Part shown: piece after piece, positions 1-5,175 of the stretch
How positions within the stretch are numbered: the first letter of the stretch is position 1
Layout of the letters: each line of letters begins with the position of its first letter
Origin: an uncultured Alphaproteobacteria bacterium
GTDB taxonomy: Bacteria; Pseudomonadota; Alphaproteobacteria; RF32; CAG-239
Length of the DNA: 5,188 bases
Assembly: GCA_900553115.1 (NCBI GenBank)
Contig: USCF01000092.1
Coordinates: 1 to 5,188, forward strand
Direction: 5' to 3'
Notes under the pieces: generated by a model
The model's input: only the letters and a program-made list of their open reading frames with translations
Told to the model about the DNA's origin: nothing
Databases searched by the model: none
Made by a program: the position numbers and the translations under genes

Positions 1-108
1 TTCAGCGTCCCAGAAATTATCAGATACGGAAAGACGTTCTCCGTCTTTTTCCACAAATTTTCCAGCATTTTCATTGTTAGCGTTTTCGTTGTTATTTTCT
101 TCACTCAT
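1..108 (-). CDS. Probable phage scaffold protein, N-terminal fragment
   Basis: The window holds only the first 36 codons; the gene runs off at position 1. The start at 108 is well supported: AGGAG lies at 116-120 with a 7-nt spacer. The fragment opens with an acidic, Asn-rich, probably disordered stretch (residues 1-15), followed by a short segment ending SVSDNFWDAE. In podoviruses of the BPP-1 type, the gene after the Bbp19-like gene is usually a scaffold or head-assembly protein whose N-terminus carries a similar PxxFWDxExG segment after a low-complexity leader. Scaffold proteins line the inside of the procapsid and leave before or during DNA packaging. The product is inferred from this motif and from gene order, since the body of the protein is not visible. 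It starts 2 nt after the stop of the upstream gene, so the two are probably translated together. Confidence 0.6.
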   Translation of the reverse strand, partial: MSEENNNENANNENAGKFVEKDGERLSVSDNFWDAE

Positions 109-110
109 AT

Positions 111-344
111 TTATTCTCCTTTAGTGATATGATATATAATATATTTTATAAGGTTTTGTTTTCCGATTATTTCCCGCATTTCTTCATTGGAGATATTGCT
201 GGATATAACAGTTCCAAAGGCTTTGAAAGCAAGATCAGCAAGAACAATCTTGCCGTCATTGCTGTCAAATACCTTTTTATAAGCTGACGTTACCAGGGGT
301 TGCTTTTTGCGGCTGAACCCCTGCTTGAGCCAATTCAATATCAT
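111..344 (-). CDS. Bbp19-like phage protein overlapping the portal gene
   Basis: A protein of about 77 aa beginning MILNWLKQ. Its core reads AYKKVFDSNDGKIVLADLA, then a C-terminal stretch with EIIGKQNLIKYIIYHI. This fits the small family named after Bordetella phage protein Bbp19, found directly after the portal gene in many podoviruses: an aromatic-rich (Y/F)xxxF segment, G-x-x-VL-x-D-L, then a Gly-(K/R)-Q/R segment and a hydrophobic helix. The role is not well established; position suggests virion assembly. The conserved core begins near 284, before the portal stop at 277, so the gene must start inside the portal gene. I chose ATG 344 because the protein then begins like family members. ATG 356 (weak AAGAG, short spacer) and ATG 386 (AAAGG, 7-nt spacer) are alternatives. 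The ATG at 452 would add a low-complexity stretch unlike the family. The family call is from memory of the motif pattern. Confidence 0.7.
   Translation of the reverse strand: MILNWLKQGFSRKKQPLVTSAYKKVFDSNDGKIVLADLAFKAFGTVISSNISNEEMREIIGKQNLIKYIIYHITKGE
116..120 (-). promoter_or_regulatory. Ribosome binding site of the scaffold-like gene
   Basis: AGGAG on the minus strand, 7 nt before the ATG at 108. It lies inside the last codons of the Bbp19-like gene and fixes the start of the truncated gene at the window edge. Confidence 0.75.
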
Positions 345-1806
345 TTTTACGGTCATTAGCTCTTGCTTGTTTGATTTCATCTTCATCACGCAACCTTTCA
401 GGGTTAAAGTTATTTTTAAGGTAAAAATCTTTAATGACTTCATCACGGTCAATCACATCATAAGCCGGCTGTCCAAAAATCTGTGCCGCCTGAGCCATTA
501 CTCTAATGTCTTCATTAACTTGAGCTTTATCTTTCATACGGATAAGCGGACTGACAAAAGAAGTCTTTATGATTTTTCCTTTACTATCAGTAACCGGTTT
601 GCAATACATATTAGATGTCATCATTGAGGGGCTTTCTAATATCTCAAAAATTCTTTCAACCAGTATTTTAGACGCCTGCGCTAATTGAAGCATAATAGGT
701 ATTTCAGTTTTATTCATCTCGGCTTCACGCATTTGATATTCTGAAGCGGTGCGGACGCCTTGAGAAAAATCAGGCAAAGCAGAGCCTTGAACAGATTTTT
801 TAATATTATCTTTCAAATCGCTCATAATGTATTGCCCTAAGTTAAGGTCAACATGTGTCAGCAGCGGAGTTAAACCTTTGCTCCCCGGGGCAATAGGAAT
901 GACTGTTCCTGGGGTTAGCGATAAATTATCAAAGTTAATAACTCCGTCATCTTCAGCCTGCCAAACTCCGGACAAATTGATGTCGGCGCATTTCAATAAA
1001 TCTTTATGAACATGGTTCAATGTTTTAATATCAGACATACTATCAAGAACCATTCCCCAGCCTGAAGCCTGCGAGGCTCGGCGTTTTTGGCTGAATACAA
1101 CCCAAGGACTGCTTTTTTCCTCAGCTTGATAAACTGCTTTGTCGCCCACAAAAACACTATAAGTGTATTTTTTTTCGTTGGCTGTATTATCATAGGTATA
1201 ACAATCAACTACATCTAATATTTTTACATCATCGTTTGCGTCAAATTTTGTTTTATCTGCTTCCGGCCAAAGATATGCAATATTTTTTCCTGTTAATTTC
1301 CGCGTATAGAAATTGTTTCTAGGCATATCTTCATAATCATTAAGAGTATAAAAACAGTCCCAACATACAGATTTAAAGCGCAAAGGGTTTTCTGGCGTAC
1401 CGGTAAAACAAAGTAATGCGCCGTCAGAGAAAAGAGCGTCAGTCAAAACATCTTCAATTTCAATATGAAAGTTAGATAATTCCAAAGCCTTATGAGCTTT
1501 ATCTTCGCGATTTTTTATTTGTTTGGCAACGCTAGTTTTGTCACCATCAATAGTTTTACCTACTGGTTCTTCATGTATCCATTCTCTAAAAGCCGGAAAC
1601 AAAGCATCGTGATTACTTGCTACCCGAGCATTGATGGCGTGTATAGCAGTGCTGTCAAAAACCTCGTCGCCGGTCTTGAGGCTTTTATTATAGCGTCGCG
1701 GACAACAATATTTATATGCTTCATCAAGTTCATTGAGGAAGTTATTGTCTTCACGATTTTTTCTTGCTTTTAGATATTTTTCGTAAACTATTTTTTCATT
1801 TTCCAT
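277..1806 (-). CDS. Phage portal (head-to-tail connector) protein, podovirus type
   Basis: A 509-aa protein that would form the ring at the capsid vertex through which DNA enters and to which the short tail attaches. Length is close to podoviral connectors such as T7 gp8 (about 536 aa). Family-like blocks appear in order: a helical N-terminus with YCCPRRYN (33-40) and a segment on random loss of tail-side contacts DSTAIHAINARVASN (51-65); SQASGWGMVLDSMSDIKTLN (245-264), matching the usual Y/WGxGxxLDxLxDIKTLN; RTASEYQMREAEM (362-374), matching the typical TATEVxxRxxEM segment; and QPAYDVIDRDEVIKD (456-470) followed by RLRDEDEI (471-478). The last 30 or so residues are polar and probably flexible. 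ATG 1806 is preceded by GAGG at 1811-1814 and lies 12 nt after the stop of the upstream gene. No frameshift or truncation is seen. The 3' end overlaps the Bbp19-like gene. This corresponds to the head-tail connector family (Pfam Head-tail_con). Confidence 0.92.
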   Translation of the reverse strand: MENEKIVYEKYLKARKNREDNNFLNELDEAYKYCCPRRYNKSLKTGDEVFDSTAIHAINARVASNHDALFPAFREWIHEEPVGKTIDGDKTSVAKQIKNREDKAHKALELSNFHIEIEDVLTDALFSDGALLCFTGTPENPLRFKSVCWDCFYTLNDYEDMPRNNFYTRKLTGKNIAYLWPEADKTKFDANDDVKILDVVDCYTYDNTANEKKYTYSVFVGDKAVYQAEEKSSPWVVFSQKRRASQASGWGMVLDSMSDIKTLNHVHKDLLKCADINLSGVWQAEDDGVINFDNLSLTPGTVIPIAPGSKGLTPLLTHVDLNLGQYIMSDLKDNIKKSVQGSALPDFSQGVRTASEYQMREAEMNKTEIPIMLQLAQASKILVERIFEILESPSMMTSNMYCKPVTDSKGKIIKTSFVSPLIRMKDKAQVNEDIRVMAQAAQIFGQPAYDVIDRDEVIKDFYLKNNFNPERLRDEDEIKQARANDRKNDIELAQAGVQPQKATPGNVSL

Positions 1807-1818
1807 AATTCCTCACTT

Positions 1819-2058
1819 TCATTTTACACCTAAAATGCTGGTTAGGTCTTTAAGATGACTGCGGATATATTTTTTATAATCAACAGTACCGTCTTTTTGC
1901 ACAATGGCAGCTCTTTGAGCTGAATAGTTGTTATCAAGAGTTTGCCCGCGCTGTTTTTCATTGGCGTTATGACTGTCAATACTTTCTTTTTGTGCCATAC
2001 TCATATTAGCCCCATAAGCATTCACGGTAGTATTTTGCTTTTTACTTTTACTTCCCAT
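1819..2058 (-). CDS. Small phage protein of unknown function, 79 aa, MGSK start
   Basis: A 79-aa polar protein beginning MGSKSKKQNTTVNAYG and ending HLKDLTSILGVK. I do not recognise the family. The middle (about residues 15-55) is rich in Asn, Gln, Ser and Lys and looks helical or disordered; KDGTVDYKKYIRSHLKDLTSILGV forms a more ordered C-terminal helix region. No membrane segment or signal peptide is seen. The frame is open further upstream to an ATG at 2169, but the start at 2058 is preferred: GGAG at 2067-2070 has an 8-nt spacer, the added 37 residues would be antisense-free overlap with another real gene, and the shorter form begins like the preceding small protein. It overlaps that gene by 11 nt and ends 12 nt before the portal start. 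The position between terminase and portal suggests a minor virion or assembly role, which is inference only. Confidence 0.7.
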   Translation of the reverse strand: MGSKSKKQNTTVNAYGANMSMAQKESIDSHNANEKQRGQTLDNNYSAQRAAIVQKDGTVDYKKYIRSHLKDLTSILGVK

Positions 2059-2224
2059 AGCGAGCACTCCAAGATAAAATAGATTTGCCGCGTCCAGTAT
2101 TATTTCTTCTAGCAGATTGCTGGCGTCTATATTTGTCGGCTTCTTCCAATTCTTTAAGTTTTTGTTCATTTAAAGCCGTATAGTCAGCCGTCGGCGTTGA
2201 GTTTTTAGCTTTTTTGCTTCCCAT
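2048..2224 (-). CDS. Small phage protein of unknown function, 58 aa, MGSK start
   Basis: A 58-codon gene, short enough to be missed by many gene callers. ATG 2224 has an excellent ribosome site, GGAG at 2232-2235 with a 7-nt spacer, and the frame ends with TAA at 2048-2050. The protein starts MGSKKAKNSTPTADYTALNE, continues with a charged, probably helical stretch (EQKLKELEEADKYRRQQSARR, about residues 20-40) and ends NNTGRGKSILSWSARYGK. Small proteins with a polar or Pro-rich N-terminus, an Arg-rich helix and a short Gly-Ser/Thr-Ile-Leu tail are common near portal genes of podoviruses; the resemblance is weak and I cannot name a family with certainty. It overlaps the end of the 140-aa gene by 20 nt and the start of the 79-aa gene by 11 nt, which fits translational coupling. 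Confidence 0.72.
   Translation of the reverse strand: MGSKKAKNSTPTADYTALNEQKLKELEEADKYRRQQSARRNNTGRGKSILSWSARYGK
2067..2070 (-). promoter_or_regulatory. Ribosome binding site deciding the start of the 79-aa gene
   Basis: GGAG on the minus strand, 8 nt before ATG 2058 and inside the coding part of the 58-aa gene. It favours the start at 2058 over the longer frame from 2169, which I would treat as a false extension. Confidence 0.7.
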
Positions 2225-2627
2225 ATTTTTTCTCCAAATATTTGAATAGTTGATAAGGTGTTATTATAAAAGGATTGCTAATTCCGAGATAATGCTTAGT
2301 TACCCCTACACAATCAATAAAGCCTTTGGCTTGTATCTTTCCTTGTTCAGCTTCGGCGATAATGCAAGTTTTTTCCGGAGAGCTGATAAAATAAAAAAAA
2401 TCTTTAATGTTTATTTCATTGACAATAAGATTGTCAGAACAGCAATTTATTTCAATGATAGCCGATTTCGCAGCATTATATTTATAAACTGCAACGTGAG
2501 AAAAGTTTTTCTTCAGATGATTTAAACAAAAACAAAACAGTTTTTGAAATATTGTCTTATGCTCATCCATATTATGAGGCATAAAGACAACAAAAACTTT
2601 TTCTTGTGCTTTATTAGTTTTTTTCAT
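2205..2627 (-). CDS. Phage protein with permuted papain-like hydrolase features
   Basis: A 140-aa protein with no annotated name that I can recall, but of a type seen next to terminase or portal genes in podoviruses. Visible blocks: a hydrophobic strand KVFVVFMPHN (10-19); FSHVAVYKY with His44 (42-50); AIIEIN with Glu59 (56-61); IKDFF (74-78); GFIDCVGVTKHYLGI with Cys106 (102-116); and ITPYQLFKYL (122-131). The order His strand, acidic strand, then Cys at the start of a helix is what circularly permuted NlpC/P60 (YiiX/C92-like) proteins show, where SHV and CxxxV are the catalytic motifs. A cysteine hydrolase or amidase-like fold is therefore possible; activity is unproven. No signal peptide is seen. 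The start at 2627 overlaps the terminase stop as ATGA, with AGGG at 2635-2638 (7-nt spacer), indicating coupling to the terminase. Confidence 0.65.
   Translation of the reverse strand: MKKTNKAQEKVFVVFMPHNMDEHKTIFQKLFCFCLNHLKKNFSHVAVYKYNAAKSAIIEINCCSDNLIVNEINIKDFFYFISSPEKTCIIAEAEQGKIQAKGFIDCVGVTKHYLGISNPFIITPYQLFKYLEKKYGKQKS
2232..2235 (-). promoter_or_regulatory. Ribosome binding site of the 58-aa gene
   Basis: GGAG followed by AAAAAAT and then ATG 2224 on the minus strand, a 7-nt spacer. The site sits inside the 3' end of the 140-aa gene and is the main evidence, with the open frame, that the 58-aa gene is real. Confidence 0.75.
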
Positions 2628-4096
2628 TTGAAAACCCTATAGTCTGTTTTAGCTCTGTAGCAGGGCTTAGCTGCGCTTAACCGTCTGCCCATTGTTTCGT
2701 TATATTCTCCTGCACCTAATAAAAGATATTGCAACGCGTCATGCGGGTGTGAATATTCATTTTTATCTGGAGAATCGCTTATCAGAACTTTAGTGTTGCT
2801 ATCAGCAACTTTTTTAAAGCGATAACCAGAGTTAAATCCTTTACGCAATACTCGACAATCAGGATTGAGGATAAATCCTGGTGTCCCGTCAATCATTCTG
2901 TTTAGCACCATTTTAACGCAATCTAACCGAGGTGTAATTGCATTTGTCGGTGCTGGCCGAATATATAATCTGGTTGTATTTGCAACAATATCTCTCCAAG
3001 AACGTTCGTTTTCATCTCCTGCAGATTTACTCATTCCAGCAGGGTCGCAGGTGCAAGAACGGATTTTTAATCCCTTAAAATCTGTGTTTAGAACTCGCGC
3101 AACCAATTCGCCAAAACGTTTAGCACCGATTCCGTCAGCTATAATTTCTTTTAATATTCGCCAATGTCCTGTACTGTCTTGCTGCCCAATAACTCCTGCA
3201 GGAGTTAATCCGCAGTCAAAACCTATATCAATCGGCAGCCCTGTAATCGGCATTAAAGGATTGTTTGCAACGTGCATAGTGTCATTATATTCTGGATAAA
3301 CCGGTTGACCGTCCCTAGAATATCCAAGTTTATTATCAATCATACGTCTTATGTAATAATCGGTTTGTCCGGAAAGCTGTTTTGTGTAATACCCGTCTGG
3401 AAGATTCTGCAAATTTTCTGCATTCGGTTCGCGTCCTCCCGGTTGCTGGTAAAAAGCATAATCATCAGGTTTGTGAAAAATAAATAAATCTGCCATATAA
3501 TTTTCTTCATCTGGTGCGTTCATATCGCACCAAACGCCATACCAAGAGGCTTTAACTCCGCAAGCTGGTATGCTTGGATAACGCCCGACACGGCCATAAA
3601 CATAATGAAAAACATCTTCAGCCAGTCTGTCTGCTTCATTCAAATATGCACCGGTTCCCTCCCAGCCGCGCATAACATCTTCAACATTGTTATCGCCAAT
3701 GGCAATAAATTCTATTAGCGTGTCAACGATTGTCCCGTCAGAAAGATTAAATCTTAAATGATGTTTTCCCGGCTCGTTTTTGCCGCCGGAAAATTCGCCG
3801 ACAGTAAGCGGTATCCATGATTTCCAAGAGGCTATTGTCGTATTCCATAAGTTTCTGTATGTGTCGCGGATAACCGCAAACTTAGTATAACGCACACCGG
3901 AAGCATTCGGCTTTTGCTGGCAAGCGGCTAAAAGTATCTTTATCAGCGAAACAGATGTTTTTGCGCTTCCAATCGGACCCATTATGCACGCGGCCGAACT
4001 TCGGTCTTCAAAAAAAGCAGCGGCTACCGGTCCGATTTTTGACGGATTAAAAGCAATAGCGTTTCTTAATTTATTAACATCTTCCAGACTTGTCAT
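2624..4096 (-). CDS. terL: Phage terminase large subunit (packaging ATPase-nuclease)
   Basis: The motor protein that cuts concatemeric phage DNA and drives it into the procapsid through the portal. Residues are numbered from the upstream ATG at 4099 (491 aa). The ATPase half has a Walker A loop GPIGSAKTS (41-49) and a Walker B-like segment GAYLNEAD (150-157) with Glu155 as the likely catalytic acid; the residue before it is Asn rather than Asp. VGRYPS (171-176) is typical of this podoviral branch. The RNase H-like nuclease half shows DIGFD (Asp291/Asp295), CDPAG (Asp352) and HPHDALQY (Asp454), the three acidic metal-binding positions. The protein is full length with no interruption. Two ATGs are adjacent (4099 and 4096); GAGGA at 4102-4106 is 5 nt from the second and only 2 nt from the first, so I use 4096. 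The gene overlaps its upstream neighbour by 23 nt and the next gene by 4 nt. Confidence 0.95.
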   Translation of the reverse strand: MTSLEDVNKLRNAIAFNPSKIGPVAAAFFEDRSSAACIMGPIGSAKTSVSLIKILLAACQQKPNASGVRYTKFAVIRDTYRNLWNTTIASWKSWIPLTVGEFSGGKNEPGKHHLRFNLSDGTIVDTLIEFIAIGDNNVEDVMRGWEGTGAYLNEADRLAEDVFHYVYGRVGRYPSIPACGVKASWYGVWCDMNAPDEENYMADLFIFHKPDDYAFYQQPGGREPNAENLQNLPDGYYTKQLSGQTDYYIRRMIDNKLGYSRDGQPVYPEYNDTMHVANNPLMPITGLPIDIGFDCGLTPAGVIGQQDSTGHWRILKEIIADGIGAKRFGELVARVLNTDFKGLKIRSCTCDPAGMSKSAGDENERSWRDIVANTTRLYIRPAPTNAITPRLDCVKMVLNRMIDGTPGFILNPDCRVLRKGFNSGYRFKKVADSNTKVLISDSPDKNEYSHPHDALQYLLLGAGEYNETMGRRLSAAKPCYRAKTDYRVFK

Positions 4097-4292
4097 CATT
4101 TTCCTCAGCTATTTTTATGGCATATTCAAGAGCAGATAATTGCTCAGAAAGCACTATTTTCAATTCTTCTTTGTCGCAACTGTTTCCAAAATGGAAATAA
4201 CCACTTGCGGCAGCTATAAAACTTTTACTTACTTCAGCAAGATTTTTAATTATTGTCCGCAATCTTTTTATTTCTTCATCTTTTTTATTCAT
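4074..4292 (-). CDS. Hypothetical protein, 72 aa, upstream of terL
   Basis: A 72-aa protein I do not recognise. Residues 1-22 (MNKKDEEIKRLRTIIKNLAE) are highly charged with heptad-like spacing and may form a coiled coil; residues 23-36 are small and hydrophobic (SFIAAASGYFHFG); residues 40-66 again look like an amphipathic helix; the tail is acidic then basic. Two Cys residues (39 and 72) show no metal-site pattern. ATG 4292 follows AAGGCGG at 4301-4307 with an 8-nt spacer, a fair ribosome site. It overlaps the start of terL by 23-26 nt, the kind of tight junction seen between real genes of an operon. The position just before terL would allow a packaging or DNA-binding role, but nothing in the sequence shows it. 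Confidence 0.65.
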   Translation of the reverse strand: MNKKDEEIKRLRTIIKNLAEVSKSFIAAASGYFHFGNSCDKEELKIVLSEQLSALEYAIKIAEENDDKSGRC

Positions 4293-4319
4293 ACCTAAAA
4301 CCGCCTTTCATCTTCAAAA

Positions 4320-4418
4320 CCCAAGCCCGCACCTTGAACCCAAACCCTTTCCCGCTGATACCAATTTAAAAAAACGCGATTTTTTTTCAAAAAATTAACG
4401 CCCGCCTCTGGGCTTGGG
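4320..4418. repeat. Long-range inverted repeat, 9-bp arms
   Basis: CCCAAGCCC at 4320-4328 and GGGCTTGGG at 4410-4418 are exact reverse complements 81 nt apart. The right arm shares base 4410 with the 10-bp arm at 4401-4410, so the two pairings partly exclude each other. On its own a 9-bp match over this distance is modest evidence; in this cluster it suggests a folded element. Confidence 0.5.
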
Positions 4419-4448
4419 GAGAAGAACGGCGCAATTTTCAGAGGCGGG
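4401..4448. repeat. Inverted repeat, 10-bp perfect arms
   Basis: CCCGCCTCTG at 4401-4410 is the exact reverse complement of CAGAGGCGGG at 4439-4448, with 28 nt between. The right arm competes with a second small hairpin, GCGGG (4444-4448) with CCCGC (4454-4458) around a 5-nt loop. Both are too far from a T-run in the right orientation to look like a standard terminator. Confidence 0.75.
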
Positions 4449-4463
4449 GTAATCCCGCTATTT

Positions 4464-4488
4464 GGGAAAATGAGCCGAAAATTTTCCC
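4464..4488. repeat. Hairpin with 8-bp arms
   Basis: GGGAAAAT at 4464-4471 pairs perfectly with ATTTTCCC at 4481-4488 around a 9-nt loop. The loop carries GCCGA (4474-4478), which is also the reverse complement of TCGGC at 4495-4499, giving an alternative pairing. The role is unknown. Confidence 0.6.
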
Positions 4489-4514
4489 GAGAAGTCGGCA
4501 AAATCCACATCAAA

Positions 4515-4598
4515 CAGACTATCAGACTGTTGCGCATAGCTTTTAAGTGTTTGAAAATACAAAACATTTGCAAACCTTTCAGACTTTATTTTCAGACT
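4515..4598. repeat. Four CAGACT copies around the TerS-like gene stop
   Basis: CAGACT occurs at 4515-4520, 4523-4528, 4580-4585 and 4593-4598; the last three are TCAGACT. Two are in the gap and two at the very end of the TerS-like gene (its stop TGA is 4579-4581). Spacing is uneven (8, 57 and 13 nt between starts), so these are not regular iterons, but short repeated sites next to a small terminase gene can be its binding sites. Chance occurrence is also possible. Confidence 0.35.
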
Positions 4599-5175
4599 CT
4601 GCATTTTCTATTTGCAGTAAGTCATTGTTTTTAAGTGATATTTCTTCTGGTGTAGTTGATTTAATACCGTCAACTATGATTTCTTTTTTTACTTCTCCGC
4701 TTCCATTGTTAAACTGATTATAAAGGGTTTGAGAAGCAAAGATTTGAATTGTAGGCAATTCTTCTGTTTGAACCTGAACAGCAACAGGCTGTTTTTGGTG
4801 TACATAGGGCAAAACAGCGGACGCGGCGGAAATTTGTAATTTTAAAGCGTCTTCGCGTTTTATGCGTATCTCACGCGCCAAGTCATCAGTAGGTTTGGCA
4901 TATAGTTCCCCAAGGAAGATAAGCGGCGACTTTTTAACGCTGTTCAGAAAATAATCCACCCATTCTTTTGTTGAGCGGTTACTAGAACCTTTAGGACGTC
5001 CGCGACCTCTTTCTTTTGCCTGAGATTGCGGAGCTTCCGACAAGGAAACAGGTTCTGAAGCGTCATCGCAAAACAAAGGAAGCTCCGCAACCGAATTTTC
5101 AGTTTTTGAAAATTCGGACGTTTGAGCCTGAACTTCACTGTTTTTTAGCGCTTTTTCAATGCCTTTTTCATTCAT
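4579..5175 (-). CDS. Probable terminase small subunit / DNA-packaging protein
   Basis: A 198-aa protein that probably recognises phage DNA and hands it to the large terminase. Residues 1-53 are polar and acidic with little order. Residues 55-66 (ERGRGRPKGSSNRS) form an AT-hook-like basic motif, GRGRPKG, often seen at the start of the conserved part of such proteins. A helical core follows: WVDYFLNSVKKSPLIFLGEL (72-91), then ALKLQISAASAVLPYVHQKQP (110-130). The pattern of a basic G-R-P-K-G hook, a P-hydrophobic helix, and a helix ending in A-x-x-x-x-PYVHxK is typical of small terminase-like proteins before terL in podoviruses and prophages. The C-terminal 60 residues are again polar. ATG 5175 has no clear ribosome site in the 13 upstream bases, and no stop lies in frame before the window edge, so the true start may be outside. 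Codon use resembles that of its neighbours. Confidence 0.65.
   Translation of the reverse strand: MNEKGIEKALKNSEVQAQTSEFSKTENSVAELPLFCDDASEPVSLSEAPQSQAKERGRGRPKGSSNRSTKEWVDYFLNSVKKSPLIFLGELYAKPTDDLAREIRIKREDALKLQISAASAVLPYVHQKQPVAVQVQTEELPTIQIFASQTLYNQFNNGSGEVKKEIIVDGIKSTTPEEISLKNNDLLQIENAESENKV

Larger units (their letters stand above)
4293..4578. other. 286-bp structured gap between TerS-like gene and terL
   Basis: This is the only long stretch in the window without a convincing gene. By hand count, 4401-4500 is 55% G+C, against 33% for 4101-4200. It contains several perfect inverted repeats (listed separately), an A-tract/T-tract pair at 4368-4387, and CAGACT copies near its TerS side. 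A minus-strand frame is open from 4567 (or TTG 4573) to TAG 4295, but its translation mixes Pro, Phe, Trp and Arg in a way unlike neighbouring proteins. Possible readings: a phage packaging or cutting site (cos or pac), which often lies by the terminase genes; a mobile or dispersed intergenic repeat picked up from the host genome; or a structured 5' leader for the terL operon. The sequence alone does not decide between these. Confidence 0.5.

Noticed and set aside
387..452. Upstream extension of the Bbp19-like gene to ATG 452.
   Set aside because: It adds Lys/Thr/Leu-rich residues that read like the antiframe of the portal gene and are unlike the family N-terminus.
2059..2169. Upstream extension of the 79-aa gene to ATG 2169 (116 codons in total).
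   Set aside because: It lies wholly over the 58-aa gene, ATG 2058 has a good GGAG site at 8 nt, and the extension has no matching ribosome site of similar quality.
2865..3299. Plus-strand open frame of 144 codons opposite terL (also 307-627, 827-1009, 1492-1773, 2250-2525 and 3272-3487 opposite other genes).
   Set aside because: These lie opposite well-supported minus-strand genes and show no recognisable protein motif.
4368..4387. A-tract, CGCGA and T-tract, resembling a terminator.
   Set aside because: The possible stem is only A:T pairs, with no GC-rich stem before the T-run on either strand.
4365..4390. Minus-strand TTGAAA and TAAATT 16 nt apart, a possible sigma-70-like promoter before the 72-aa gene.
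   Set aside because: The matches are partial (5 of 6 and 4 of 6) and lie in homopolymer A/T sequence where such matches arise easily by chance.
4944..5138. Second minus-strand frame of 64 codons inside the TerS-like gene.
   Set aside because: It is rich in Arg, Lys and Leu, has no family motif and is covered by a better-supported gene.
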